NCBI GenBank assembly: GCA_009829735.1
Contig: CM020618.1
Span: 16,911,346-16,975,345, forward strand
Direction of reading: 5' to 3'
Source: Pyropia yezoensis
Lineage: Eukaryota > Rhodophyta > Bangiophyceae > Bangiales > Bangiaceae
DNA: 64,000 nucleotides
The position numbers were made by a program, and so were the translations under genes. The notes under the pieces were generated by a model. It saw nothing but the letters and a program-made list of their open reading frames with translations, made no database searches and was not told the DNA's origin. Below are positions 1 to 12,059 of this stretch, piece after piece; the stretch's first letter is position 1, and the number at the start of each line of letters is the position of its first letter.

Positions 1-1885
1 CTGGGAACCTTACCACAAGTTTGACAGGGCAAAGGTTATCCAGTACTGTGAACGCGTTGGTACCGAACCTCCACTGCGGGAGGAGGATGCCATCGTACTA
101 CTGGAACCCTTCAAAGCTATCCATGCTGCGTGGCCCTGGAACCTTGAACCGGGTGCAGATATGTGGCCCCGTTGCTAACCCTGGGCCACGCAGCCTTTAC
201 CTGGTCAGCCGGTTCCCCAAGGCCAAGTGCTGGTTAAGACACCCGAGTAGGTGGGCAGGTTGGTGGTTCGACTCGGGTCACCAAGGGCAACGTTTAGTTC
301 CTGCAAGTTTTTTGATGGGGGGCCACTTTATTGTAACCGTCGTGGCGACCATCGTGTTCCCCGGCATCGAAATCGCCTAAGTCGCATCTTCTTCCCCGGG
401 CGCGGCAGCGGATTAGAGGCGTGGCAAGAATGTGGGATCAAAGATTTATCACTACTTGGCGTTGCAACGCGGAGGTTGCTTACACCAATTTCCACCCATG
501 TCTCTCCCCCCGACTACCCCTTGCGACCCTGGACGCCCTCCTCCGTGGTGCTGGGCACGGTGGCAGACCTCTGTGTCCTTGACCTGGGTCCGCGTGAACC
601 TTGACGGGACCCTCATGACTGTGTGGCAAAAACCACTAGCACACACGGCACCCAAGTTGGGGCGGTGTGCTAGGGCTGCCTCCCGTGTCGGGGGAACCGG
701 AAGAAGTGCAAGTCGCACAAACTCTGTCCCTGTTGTGGGGCAAACCCCCCACGGACAAACAAGAGGATGGTGTGTGGTCCAACAGTTTCTTGGTCGGGAC
801 GGGGACGCAGGGCCAAGCCCCGCTGTCCCTCCCCTTATCCCCCCAGGGTCCACTCAGAATCTCGCCACTCAGAATCTCCCACCCCAGCACCTGGCCACCG
901 GGCCACACGAAAATTCAAGACGATAAAAGCAGAAAACCCTCAAATCCAAGTTGGATTTACTACTAAGCTAACTATCCCAAACTTAGGGAATATGGACCCA
1001 AATGCAAAGGGAGGATCAGTAGTGGCCTGCCGCCCCTTGCATGGCACGTGTTGCCCCCCTACCTGGGGGTCAATACTGCCACAGACTGTCCTTGACCCTT
1101 CCACGTTGTTGCCCTTGGTGCCTTGCCTCGCGGCGGGTGCCTGGTCCCACGCCGTGGCGTACTTGGTCCTCGTCTCCCTTGTTTCCTTGGGTCCCTCGTA
1201 CCTTGTCCTGTTGTACCCGTTGACTTCTTGGTTCCACGTTCCGTCGTTACCCGGCCTGTTAAACGCTTCCTTGACGGTCTCCTACGTCCCGTGAACCCGT
1301 TGGTGCTTGGACATGTTGCCGCCTCGTACGGGTTGCCTGGACGGTTGCACGTCGGTACCAGCACTTGGTTGCGGGAGCCCGTCGGTACCACGTCCGTCGT
1401 TCGTCTTGTTCCCGTCGGTCTCCTCGGAGCCCATATGGTTGCCGGGCCCCACACGACCTGGGCTCCCTTCGGGGGCGTGACGACCGCGTACAACTGGCCC
1501 ACCCCGGTTTTCTCTTGGTTCGCAGGTAGAACGCCTGACCCAGAAGCGGGGCCTCCTTGAACCGCTCGGTCACCTTGAAGGTTGGGGGCCCCAGGGCCCG
1601 CGCCAGCAGGCGAACCCGCCGCGGCGCTACCGTTATCCATGGGGGCCCGGGTGGAGGGGAACGTGGTGGTACGTGTGGTGGGGTACGTGGGCACGGAGAC
1701 GGAGAAGGGGAACGGGGTAACGAAGGAGAACGTGGTGGTCACGGGAAGCGCCGCGGGGACGATGGTACAACGGGACCCGGGTGCTGGGGACGAGGGAACC
1801 CGTGAGGGTGCTCATATCCACTGACCCCCCGCGTTCCAACTGGTACCTGGGCTGCGCCCACGTTCCGCTGGCCCCCGCCTGTGCC
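1..1885. other. unassigned repeat-derived sequence hosting a solo LTR
   Basis: No gene is recognisable here. The open frames are short, proline/arginine-rich and mutually overlapping, as expected by chance at this GC content. The part from 1,089 to 1,885 recurs in inverted orientation at about 22,395-23,196, so the stretch is repetitive DNA rather than unique host sequence. A family-A solo LTR is inserted at 622-1,083 and a family-G LTR begins at 1,886. It may itself be the inside of an older element, but no domain shows this. Confidence 0.5.
622..1083 (-). mobile_element. solo LTR of Ty3/gypsy family A
   Basis: About 462 bp that begin TGTGGCA and end TGCCACA, matching family-A LTRs elsewhere in the window (23,197-23,665 and 34,870-35,340). 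It is flanked on both sides by the 5-bp direct repeat GACTG (617-621 and 1,084-1,088), the expected target-site duplication. No internal element sequence is present, so it is a solo LTR left by LTR-LTR recombination. The orientation is that of a minus-strand element. Confidence 0.88.
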
Positions 1886-2071
1886 TGTATCACCATGGCC
1901 CTTCTGGCCTAGGGTCCACACACACAAGAAACCACAACGGGGTCAGGAAGGAACGGGTAAAGGTCCCAGCGTGATCCACTCGCCCGCCCCTTCAGAGGCA
2001 AGGATAAAAGGACAAAAGCCCGAGGGAGCAAGAACCCAAAGAACCGTTGATTTTACAAGTTGGCCCCGGGG
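1089..2071 (+). repeat. left arm of a dispersed inverted duplication
   Basis: This segment is nearly identical, in reverse complement, to 22,208-23,196. Both copies run from the edge of a family-A LTR through the same unassigned sequence into a family-G LTR. The family-A LTR sits at the same site in both copies (GACTG here, CAGTC on the other strand there), so the duplication happened after that insertion or copied it. By eye only a few bases differ. Confidence 0.8.
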
Positions 2072-2584
2072 AGACCCCGGAGCACCCCTCACGAACCTCC
2101 CCCTTGGCCCCTCCAGGGGCCTGGAGCGGGGCCCCTAGAGGGCGCCTCTGGCGGGTCGAGCGCCAGCAAGGCGTCTGACCTCCACCAGGTCCTCCAGCGC
2201 ATCCCCTACACCGGGGTTACACTGGGGCGCCGAGGGTCACCAATCAACCCCCGGTCGCCAAACACAAGCGAAAAGCAAGCGAAAATCCCCCCCCACACAG
2301 ATGCCAATCCCCGAAAAAACCCAGTGGGAAAAAGGGGAAAGACACGAAAACACGCAGTGAAAACAAATACGAAACAAATGGCCACAATGGCCAGTAAGGC
2401 CACCACCACCGGCCAAATCCGCCTCCCTGGGTGGGACCAATCAGGATCCCGGGTGTGTCGCCACAGTCACGAGTCACTGACAGAGGGGGCCCCGGCAAGA
2501 GAAGGGCTCCACGTAGGATAGCCCGCCGGGTCCCAAGTCACCTCCCCAAGGGCCCGCCTGTCCCCAAAAGCTGAGAACGCCACA
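1886..2584 (-). repeat. 3' LTR of family-G element
   Basis: It aligns without gaps to 10,386-11,084. The ends are TGTA and CACA. On the minus strand it is preceded by a purine-rich stretch (from about 2,603 down to 2,585, containing GAGGGGGG), suitable as a polypurine tract. The first ten bases of the two copies differ more than the rest. Confidence 0.85.
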
Positions 2585-4230
2585 TGGCCCCCTCACAAAG
2601 GCCGAGCGTCCCGCCGGCCAACATGGTTCAGGATTCGAGCGGGCCGAAGGGAGGAACCGATGGGTCCGGGGGGGTGAGAACCGCACACGACAGCGCCCAG
2701 GCACATAGGAGGGCGACACCGGGGCCACACGCGTGGGAAAATGGGAATTCTGCGCAGCACCCCACCCCGTGGCACACTTGGCCCCGTCCCCTTCTGCCGC
2801 AGAGCGTCAGGGGAAGGGTCGGCGCGCTGCCGTACGGGGGGGTGAGGGCGCAGGCGTCGCCGCCGGGTCCGCCCCCTGTTCGGGGGGACGACCCGGACAT
2901 AAGCGGGCCCCCTCGGGTTCCTGTGTCCGTCTCCACAACGGCCACCCGACCCGCATCATCTCCACGCGGGCCCTCTGACCGGGTCGCGTCGTCGAGTCCA
3001 TCACCTACCCCACCGTTACCACCGATCCCCCACCTGGCCCACGGTCACGCGGGCCACCTGGGTCGTCCTCCTCCTCCACCCCGGGTCCCTAGTCTTCCCA
3101 AGGGCCCATTCTTATCTGCGCCGCGGTGCCGCTGACCAACATGACGTCCACCGGCGGCGGCGACGTGAGCGTGGCTGCTGACATCGACGGGTCCTCGTCC
3201 TACACCGGGCCCGCGACGACGCGACGGACGGAGGCCCACGAGCACGACGGGACCAAGAAGACGGAGGCGGTCATCGCCATGGACCAAGGAGGACGTCACC
3301 TGCGCGGGAGTCCGCACCTACGGGGAAGACGGTCGGGGCCCATGTGACTCGTCGGGCTCGACACATCCACTTCCGCACGACGGGACCCAACAAGGTCCCA
3401 ATAATGCAGGCCGGGTGAGGACAATCATGGGCCAGGACGGACCACGGCGGGAAGAGGCAAGCACGGGTCCGACGACTACCGAGGCCCTCATGGCCACGAC
3501 GGCCCACACACCCCACGACGCCCCGAAGACGGAAAGGCCCACAAGACCCACGTGACTCGAAGGACCAAGGAGACCAAGTGACCAAGGCCCAAAGGAGATA
3601 CCGGGACACCAAAAGACGACGGACGATGGGCAGGGGCAAGACGGGCCAGTGCCAGGGCCACTCAAGTCGGACGGGACCGCCACAAGCACAAGCACGCCGG
3701 CGCCTCTTCCGCTCACGCAGGGTCGACTCACTCCACCCCATGTAGTCCAAGATGGGCCTATCACGTCGCCCAGAGAGGGGGAGTGAGAGGCACAAAGAGG
3801 GGAGTGGGGAGCGCCAGATGTTGGGGAGACCTAGGAGAGGGTAGGTAGCTGTAAGCAATTGATTTGGCGGGAGCGTTGCAAGACCGAATATTGATCCCAA
3901 GTCGTTGCAACGCCTCGAATCCGGTCGAATCCTTGGGGAACAAGATGCGTCCTTGCCGATGTTGATGCCGGGGAACAAGATGGGCGTGACGAATGTGATG
4001 ATGCAAAAGTAGCCCCCGTAAGGAAAAATCTTGGAAGTACTAAAAGTCTCCGCCGTCACTGCTGCTAGTCAGCGGACCTGCCGACACTTGTGGCCCGCTC
4101 AACACTGCTCGAGTCCAAAGGATAAACCCCAGCTTAGTCAGGCATGGTACCCATAGCCTGTGGCAGTGTGGGCCCATACTCTCCACCGCTGTCTCACGGA
4201 CCATGGGCCTAGCGAGGGCCAGGAGGTGGG
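2585..4230 (-). other. long 3' internal region of family-G element, no recognised product
   Basis: About 1.6 kb lie between the end of the pol/chromodomain region and the 3' LTR. Several overlapping open frames exist on both strands (for example a 262-codon minus frame at 3,271-4,059), but none has a recognisable domain and their composition looks like GC-rich chance frames. Family A carries its antisense frame in the equivalent place. No resemblance between that frame and this region could be seen. Confidence 0.45.
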
Positions 4231-4379
4231 TCACATGGGACAGGGCCAGAGCATCGAGGGCCAGGGTAATCCAGCGGTCCACCACGAGGGCACATGTCCG
4301 CGCCCGGCTCCAGGCACCAGGGCCAAACAGAGTAGAGGGCCTTCAATGGTTCCAGTAGAGCTAGGGCCCGTTCCTCCAG

Positions 4380-4500
4380 CATAAGGGGCTCGGTCCCGAC
4401 TCGGAAGCAATACTGGGTCACCTTGCGCCGGTAGAACTTGTACCAGGGTTCCCCAGTGTCCTCGCTGGGGGCGTACCCCCACCAACGTACCTTGAGCCAG
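4380..4500 (-). mobile_element. chromodomain-like tail of family-G pol
   Basis: Minus-strand translation contains LWLKVRWWGYAPSEDTGEPW, matching the chromodomain core pattern (V-W-x-G-Y ... D-T-x-E-P). This places the element among chromoviruses, whose integrase C-terminus carries a chromodomain thought to guide integration to marked chromatin. The segment lies immediately downstream of the integrase region. Confidence 0.6.
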
Positions 4501-4523
4501 AGGTCCCCATCAGTGTCACGGTC

Positions 4524-7500
4524 TCAAGCGACAAAGCGTTCCCAGGCAAAATGCTTCCCAGTGTCCTCATGGTCCAGTGGTACAACCGGGTCCTGCGGGC
4601 CATGAAGCATTGTTGAGGAGTCCATCTCTCTCGCTGGGGTCGGGGCTCGGGCCACATGGTCACTGCTGACTCTATCAGGGAACCCCTTGGCCATCACCGT
4701 GAAGATGTGGCCATCGCGTCTTAGGATCCGGTAGGGCCCTTCAACAATCTGGTCCAACTTCTTGCGCTCCTTGTCGTGAGTGTCCACATAGACCCAATCG
4801 CCGGCCTTGAGGGTCTCGTTAACCGTATTGACCCGACGATCATAACTCTTCTTGTATCTCTTCTGGGCCAGCTCGAGGTTGTTACGGACCTTAAAAGCCA
4901 GGTCACGAAGATGGGCCCGTCGAGCCTCACGCATCTGCTTAGCGGACCCGGTGAACTTCTTGGGATACGGAGAACTCGGCAACTGGTCCAAAGCATATGA
5001 CCGGACCCTCTCTGGGACCACGAACTCCAACGGGGCCACGCCTGTGCTCTGCTGGGGCCTTGAGTTGTAGGCCACCGTCAACACGGATACAAGCTCGTCC
5101 CATCGGTCCTGGTGGTCCTCAATGAAGGTCCTCAACTGGGCCACTATGGTCCTGTTATAACGCTCAGCCTGGCCCTGGGTCTGTGGGTGGTATGTGGTCG
5201 AGGTAAGATGCTTGATACCAATCATACTACACACGGCCCGGAAGCGAGTTGAGGTAAGCTGGGGCTCATTGTCGGTTAGCAAAGTATCGGGGGGTCCATA
5301 GGAAGCTACCCAAGTGTCCAAAAAGGCCGACGCTACGGTCTCAGCGTCTTCACGGTCCACAGGGACAACACGGGTTAGTTTTGTGAAACGGTTCACCATG
5401 ACCACCAATTACTTGTTGCCATTAATGGTCTCCGGTAAGGGGCCCAGCAGGTCAAGACACACATTGGTAAGCGGTTCAGTGGCCGGGAAGAGCCGGAGTG
5501 GGTTTTTCCGCCGGCGCCCTTGGACCTTGCCTTTTGCACAGGCCGAACATCGCGACACAAAGGCGTACACGTCCGTGATCATAGAGTCCCAGTAAAAGGA
5601 TCGACGGAGCGACGTGTACATCTTATTGACCCCAGGGTGTCCCGCGTGGCCCGGCTCGTGTTCGAGCAGAAGGATCTCCATCTGTAGGCTCTTCGGGACC
5701 AGTATCTGCACCGCACGGTCCAAGGGGGCCAGGCGAACAAGTAGGCCATCGGGAGTCTCCCCAAACCGAGAGTTAGCATTCTGGTTCATGTGGTTCCTTA
5801 TCTCCTTGCATCGGGGGTCCTTGGCTTGGGCCTCAAGAATCCTCTGAACCGTCATGGGCGGGTACCGCTTGTCGCTTTTGAACCTCGGTTGGACCCAGCC
5901 CCTTGCGAAGTTGGCTAGGGTCAGTAGGGCCGGGATCTCTTCCGGTATGGGTCCGCGGTCCGCGCCCGACGTGGCCAGTCGCGACATAACGTCCGCCGCG
6001 TGGTGGTATTGACCGGGCCTTGACTCCACGGTATAGTTGAACTCTGCGAGCCTTAAGCGCCAGCGGGCCAGACGTCCATGAGCCCCATCCATATGTAACA
6101 TCCATTTGAGGGCCGTGTGGTCCGTGCGGACAATAAAGCGGGTCCCTTGAAGATAGGGCCTTAGCAAAAACAGGGCCCACACGGCGGCCAGACATTCCCG
6201 CTCCGTCGTGCTGTAGTTCCTCTCTGCCGCCGTCAGGACCCGACTCCAGTATCCAACGGGCCGGTAGGACCCGTCCTCTTGCTCCTGGAGCAAGACGCAC
6301 CCAATTTGGGCGGCGCTGGCGTCGGTATCAACGATGTACAGAACCGTGCGTCTCGGTAGGGCCAGAATAGGAGTGTGGGTCAGGCGGTACTTGAGGTCCT
6401 CAAACGCGTCAATTTGTTCCGGGGTAAATGGTGGCAAGGGGTCAGGGACCTTAGAACTCGTCAGGGCCAAAAGGGGACGAGCGACCTTGGCGTAGTCCCT
6501 TACGAACCGACGGTACACGTTGCACATACCAAGGAAACTTCGCAGGTCCTTCTTGGTCCTTGGGGCGTTGGCTTGACGGAGCCCGACCGGGTTCTTCTCA
6601 TTGACCCGGAGCTGGCCCTTGCCGACGATGTGGCCCAAGTACTCGACTTCATCCTGGAACAGGTGACACTTCGTGGCCTTGAGGGACACACCAGCCTTAG
6701 ATAGCAACTCAAAAACCTTTTTAAGATGGGCCAGATGCTCCTCATGGGACCTAGAGAACACAATCACGTCATCCAAATAAACCAAGCACGTCTTCCACTT
6801 GACTCCAGAAAGGATCATATCGATGGCCCGTTGGAACGTAGCGGGCGCGTTAGTGAGACCAAAGAGGAGCCGGACGTACTTATAGGTCCCTTCGTGACAG
6901 GTGAATGTCGTCTTGTTCTGGTCCTCGAGGGCCACAGGGATCTGCCAATATCCAGCGTTGGCATCCAACACAGAGAAAATGGTCGCCTCCCCCAGGAAGT
7001 CAATGCAATCGTTCATCCGGGGGAGGGGGTAAGTGTCCTTGACCGTGAGGTCGTTGAGCCGACGGTAATCAACACAGAATCGGGGGGTCCCATCAGACTT
7101 AGGGAACAAAACGACAGGAAAGGACCATTCGGCTTGCGATGGGTCGATGACTTGGAGCATCAGCTGCTTCTCGACTTGCTCCCTAATGAGGTCCCGATGG
7201 TGGAGCCCAGTACGATATGGTTGGGAGCTTATGGGCCGTGCCCCCTCCTTCAACGTGATGCAATGAGGGGTGATGTCCAACTGGCCCAGCTGGCCATCCC
7301 AGAGTCCCTTGTATCGGTCCAGCAGTTCTCGTACCGCGCCGTGTAGGGCCGGAGGGATCAGTTCATAGGCCACCCGCGGCATAGGCTCCGGACCAACGTT
7401 GTCCATCTTGAACCTCTCAATCGGGGGAACAGGGTCACCGGTCTGGACCATCTTGGCCCGCGGTTCCTTCAGCTCCACCACTTGCGACGTGGCTCCCTCA

Positions 7501-7745
7501 GCGGGCACCAACGTGGCCAACGGGTCGGCCCCCTCACAAGGCTCTGGCAACTCCTCGAACGGGATCTCTTGAACCGGACCATCATATGGGGTCGCGAGGC
7601 CCAATGCAACGTTCTTGGGCAGGTTCACGGGCCTCTTGGACAGATTCGTCAGGTACAGTCGGAAATCCCGTCGGGTCTTAACATGGGGCAAAGCATTGTG
7701 GAGTCGTAAGCCCATCTTGGCCATCTTGTGGGGCCGTTCGTACAA
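4524..7745 (-). mobile_element. family-G pol: reverse transcriptase, RNase H, integrase
   Basis: Reading along the minus strand: the RT palm with FCVDYRRLN and the catalytic YLDD box, followed by the conserved YLGH; RNase H with DTDASAAQIG and the downstream RTDHTAL; the integrase zinc-binding H-H-C-C segment (GHAGHPG ... CSACAKGK); then the integrase core with FTKLTRVVP, TDNEPQ and YHPQTQGQAER. This order (RT, RNase H, integrase) is that of Ty3/gypsy. The copy is broken but largely complete in domain content. Confidence 0.88.
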
Positions 7746-7775
7746 CAGGCATCGGCCCTCGGTCCCGCAGCGTAC

Positions 7776-8507
7776 TTAGACGGCCTCGATGGACCTTGGG
7801 GCCAACGTTACGCCCCTTGACAGGCACAGGGCGCTCGGATCATGTCGGACCGGGTTCCCCTTGAGGGACAAGGCCCTCTGTTTCTTGCCGTCCCATGCCC
7901 GCTTGGCGTACGTAAGGATCCCACTGGACCAAAGTACCGACTCGGTCCGAGGGTAGATGGCCTTTACGTGCTCCTTCTGGAAGTCCATCCCCAGGATCAC
8001 AGGGACAGAAAGGGCCTTCACGACCATAAACTCAGACGGCATGGCCCTTCCTTCCACAATAACGGATAACTCAACGAGTCCACGGGCCTTCAACAACTGG
8101 CCCGAGGCATCACAAACATGGGTCTTCATAGGGGCCCGCGCTGCCTTGTTTCTCCAGTCCTCAGGAAGCACGACCTCCCTGACTACACTGGGCTCGGCTC
8201 CAGTGTCCAAGACCGCCATCGTCGGTCTCGGGTCCTCAGTATCCAGCCGGACCAAAGCATCCAAAGCAAAGTTTCTTTTGCGTAAAACGAGCAGTGTCCC
8301 CTTGAGCCCGTAGGGCCGTTTCATCCCCGCCCGACGTTGACGCCACGTCTTAAACCGACGAGTCAGGTGGGGTAAACGCGACTTGGGTCCCTTAGAATCA
8401 TTTGTAGACGCAGTAGGTACAGGTACAGTAGCGCCCCGAAAGATCTTCGAGAAGCCCAGCGCAGAGGCAATCGAACATGTACTATCGGGCCGACGGGGAG
8501 TGGACAT
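7776..8507 (-). mobile_element. family-G aspartic protease region
   Basis: The minus-strand frame contains AVLDTGAEPSVV, the retropepsin DTG/DTGA active-site motif, followed by a second hydrophobic segment (VPVILGMDF) resembling the flap and ILG region. It lies between the gag zinc knuckle and RT, as expected. The N-terminal part is basic and low in complexity. Retropepsins act as dimers to process Gag-Pol. Confidence 0.75.
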
Positions 8508-8524
8508 TTTGGGCCCGCCCCCCC

Positions 8525-10270
8525 TTACTCTTTTCCCAGGGGCTTGGGGTCCTCAGGGCCATCGTTCTCGGGATCATCACGGTCCGCCTCGTCGTCCGAG
8601 AGGTTGATCCCCTCGCACAGCGCCTGGACCATAGCGATCCGAGTCTTACGATGGAACTCGTGATCCGCCTTAGGATGGACCTCGGTAGACTGACTCCGGC
8701 CCCGTGTGGCTGAAAGAAAATTATCACGGGCCTTGTGGACCATCTTGCGTTGAGCCTCCGTCAGGGTGGGACATTGGTGGGCCATGTGGCCCGTCTCCCA
8801 ACAGAGGTAGCACCGAAAGAACAATCGACTGTCCAGAGTTCGGCTCCTGACATACGGAACCGTGGGGGCCTTGAACCCATACGTCCTGCCAGGGTCAATC
8901 TTGTCCGTTTCCGTTCCCACGGGCCACTGCAGAACCGTCTTAGGGCCCGTCAAGTCCACCGTCAGCAGCGGTTCAGAATCAGTGGGCTTCCGGGGCTTGA
9001 AATCAACGGGCAGACGTGTGGCCCCGGATGTAGAGCCCCGAGAAGAAGACGCTTGGCCCTGGGCCATCTTGATCACGTCGGTGGCCGCCTTGTGCTTCCC
9101 AGAAGCAAAGGTAACAGCTGCTGATAGGTCCGTTTCGGACCGTTAATGACGTACGCATCGGTCCGTAGGAACTCAGGGAGCCCTTGGATCAGTTGCTGCT
9201 TCATGGTCCCTCCCGAGTGGATGTTTCCAACCGACTCGGTGAGCCCACGGAGCCGCAGAGCAAAGGCCTCAATAGTTTCATCCGGTTCCTTTGTGGCCCT
9301 GCTAAGCTTGTCCTGGGCCACCGCGAGCGCGTGGGGTTCAGCATAGGTCTCCAGGAAACAATTGACGGCCTCCGGGTAACTAGTGATCGAGGCGCCCCCC
9401 GACGCGCTGGTGGAATCAGGTAGGGCCCGTGAGTACCGCAACTCCGCGTCGCCCGAGAGGAATTGAGGGATCACATAAAGGGCCATGCCCTCAGAGACCC
9501 CATTGTCGTTACAGGCCTTTACCAGCTCACGCAGCCAGGTAAACACTTTGAGCCCATCCTTACCGGAGAAGTTCGGAGAACCGGAAAAAGAGTGTCTCAT
9601 GTTACGGGTCACACGGCCCATCTTCTTCGCTTCACGGGTCCCATACGTGTTCTTCTTGTTCATGAGTCGATAGGTACGATAGTCTAGGACCATGGAAAAG
9701 CGATCATCGGAACAGCTAAGGATCTCGGGGCCAGGTCGCACGCCATCCTGCGCGCCGGTGGACTCCGCACTAGAGGAAAACGACCCAGAGGTCCCGGAAG
9801 AGGATGAGGAGCCCGATGAACGGCGACGTCGGGACCGACGGCGACAGAAAACTAGTACGATTGGACCGTCGGGAACCAGGGGATCGTTCGGGACCAACGG
9901 ACCCACCCTGACCAGCGGGGCTCTGGCTCAGGGCCTGCGATACTGTGGCCAAAATCTCGTCACGGAAAGTCTCAAGGACCGAATGAAGCTCTGTCGGCCC
10001 GGAATCATCTGCGGGACCGGGGACACGGGTTCCGCTTCGAATCCCGGTCCCTTCGTCTCGACGCGAATCAGAAGGAATCACAGCCGGCGGCGTCTGACGC
10101 CGGCGCGGAATACCAGAGGGCCCGCCTCCGCCGTGAATCTCAGGACCACTAGGGGCCCCACGACCACGACCAGCGGGTGTCACCATCGATGCGTCCGAGG
10201 GCGCGCCGCGACCCCGCCCACCAGGGGGAAGGTCCGCCATGTTGGCCCCACGGCAATCGACCTGAACCAA
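8525..10270 (-). mobile_element. family-G gag region with CCHC zinc knuckle
   Basis: On the minus strand the order is a Gly/Pro/Arg-rich N-terminal part, a capsid-like helical segment (FSGKDGLKVFTWLRELVKAC, then a gag pattern of conserved Leu/Phe and TKEPDETIEAFALRLR), and a nucleocapsid with CYLCWETGHMAHQC. The last is a perfect C-x2-C-x4-H-x4-C knuckle near 8,770-8,810. Gag packages the element RNA into virus-like particles. The region is broken. Confidence 0.8.
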
Positions 10271-10363
10271 AGGGTACGACGAATAGGGTCAAGGGACAAA
10301 AAGAACCACAGCACCACCAAGGATAGGAGAGGGCCTTCCCGACCCGGGAGAAAAATATGGCCC

Positions 10364-10381
10364 TCCCCTGCGGCTCCACCA
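10364..10381 (-). promoter_or_regulatory. primer-binding site of family-G element
   Basis: Minus-strand sequence TGGTGGAGCCGCAGGGGA starts four bases inside the 5' LTR. It begins TGG, complementary to a tRNA CCA end. Family A has almost the same 18-mer at the same place (23,668-23,685 and 34,850-34,867), which supports a shared primer tRNA. The tRNA species was not identified. Confidence 0.65.
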
Positions 10382-10385
10382 AACA

Positions 10386-11084
10386 TGTAGCGTTATGGCC
10401 CTTCTGGCCTAGGGTCCACACACACAAGAAACCACAACGGGGTCAGGAAGGAACGGGTAAAGGTCCCAGCGTGATCCACTCGCCCGCCCCTTCAGAGGCA
10501 AGGATAAAAGGACAAAAGCCCGAGGGAGCAAGAACCCAAAGAACCGTTGATTTTACAAGTTGGCCCCGGGGAGACCCCGGAGCACCCCTCAAGAACCTCC
10601 CCCTTGGCCCCTCCAGGGGCCTGGAGCGGGGCCCCTAGTGGGCGCCTCTGGCGGGTCGAGCGCCAGCAAGGCGTCTGACCTCCACCAGGTCCTCCAGCGC
10701 ATCCCCTACACCGGGGTTACACTGGGGCGCCGAGGGTCACCAATCAACCCCCGGTCGCCAAACACAAGCGAAAAGCAAGCGAAAATCCCCCCCCACACAG
10801 ATGCCAATCCCCGAAAAAACCCAGTGGGAAAAAGGGGAAAGACACGAAAACATGCAGTGAAAACAAATACGAAACAAATGGCCACAATGGCCAGTAAGGC
10901 CACCTCCACCAGCCAAATCCGCCTCCCTGGGTGGGACCAATCAGGATCCCGGGTGTGTCGCCACAGTCACGAGTCACTGACAGAGGGGGCCCCGGCAAGA
11001 AAAGGGCTCCACGTAGGATAGCCCGCCCGGTCCCAAGTCACCTCCCCAAGGGCCCGCCTGTCCCCAAAGGCTCAGAACGCCACA
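10386..11084 (-). repeat. 5' LTR of family-G element
   Basis: A 699-bp copy of 1,886-2,584 with no gaps. Ends are TGTAGCG and CGCCACA, an imperfect short inverted repeat typical of LTRs. The primer-binding site adjoins its inner (left) edge. Confidence 0.87.
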
Positions 11085-11415
11085 GAGCCCCTACCCCACG
11101 TCACCCCCCCCTGGCGTGCAGCGCCACATGTAGAGGGCGACGGGGAGGAGAAATGCAGGTGGGCGGCCGGCGCGGGCTGCGCCACACCCTCTTTGGTTCC
11201 CCTGCGTGTGGCCCACACCTCTCCGATACCCGCCCCTGGCCAGTCTGAACGGGTTCCTTCGGCACGAGACACTTGTCGGGGAAGTCCCTGTTGACAGACA
11301 CTGGCCCAAAAACCCGTTCGTTGTGGCCCTGATATAACCCTGTCAGACGTTCCCCAGTCCCTTTCCTCGGTTTTCTTGTTGGCCGGCGGGACGCTCGGCC
11401 CTAGTGAGGGGGCCA

Positions 11416-12059
11416 TGTGGCGTTCTGGGCCCCTTGGACCGTTAGAACCCGGGAGACTGATTTGGGACCGGGCTGGCAGCGTTACGTGGAACCACGCGCT
11501 GGCCGAGGATCCCTGCATTGGTGGCCCAGGGCAGTGGCGACACGCCCGGTGCCCTGATTGGTCACCCGGAGCGGTGGACTTGCCGGGTTGGGGCATACTG
11601 AGCTTCGAGCTATTTGTTTGATTTTTCGCAATTGTTTTCCTTGCGTGATTTCGTGTCTTTCCCCTTTTTCCCACTGGGTTTTTTTCGGGGACTGACATTT
11701 GTGTGTGGGGGGATTTCGCTTGCTTTTTGTGTGTTGGCCCGGTGAGCGGCCAATGCCTTGCTGGCACTTGGCCCGCTGGGGGCGCCCTCTGGGGGCCTCG
11801 CTCAGGGCCACTGGAGGGGCCTGGGGGGGAGGTTCTTGAGGGGTGCTCCGGGGTTCTCCCCGGGGCCATCTTGTAAAATCAACAGTACTTTGGGTTCCTT
11901 CTCCCTCGGGCTTTTGTCCTGTTTACCTTTGCCTCGCATCATGGCGGGCGAGTGGATCAGCAAAAGCTCTTACCTGTTCCTTCCTGGGCTTCGGACTGTG
12001 GTCTCTGTGTGTGTGGATGTGGTTTCTGGGTCCGGGAATCTGGGTCCCATTACGCTACA
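11416..12059 (+). mobile_element. diverged family-G-like LTR (3' LTR remnant)
   Basis: It resembles the family-G LTR in reverse orientation, starting TGTGGCG and ending CGCTACA, but is clearly diverged. Just before it, about 11,375-11,415 matches the family-G sequence next to the 3' LTR, including a purine-rich tract. It is therefore the 3' end of an older plus-strand relative. The sequence 11,085-11,375 has no recognised content. Confidence 0.7.

Larger units (their letters stand above)
1886..11084 (-). mobile_element. Ty3/gypsy LTR retrotransposon, family G (near full length, broken)
   Basis: An LTR element of about 9.2 kb on the minus strand. Its 699-bp LTRs at 1,886-2,584 and 10,386-11,084 are exactly 8,500 bp apart. 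Inside, in element order, lie a primer-binding site, gag with a CCHC knuckle, an aspartic protease, RT, RNase H, integrase and a chromodomain-like tail, then about 1.6 kb without a recognised product. The LTRs differ at roughly a dozen sites by eye, so the insertion is young. The coding part carries a few breaks and is treated as a fossil. The flanking 5-mers (GTGCC left, GAGCC right) do not match exactly, so a clean target duplication is not shown. Confidence 0.88.

Noticed and set aside
1059-1742. 227-codon minus frame
   Set aside because: The same low-complexity frame as in the inverted copy at 22.3-23.2 kb; it crosses the edge of the solo LTR.
1881-11089. Target-site duplication for the family-G element (GTGCC/GAGCC)
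   Set aside because: One mismatch in five, and the left flank also occurs in the inverted duplication, so the original site is uncertain.
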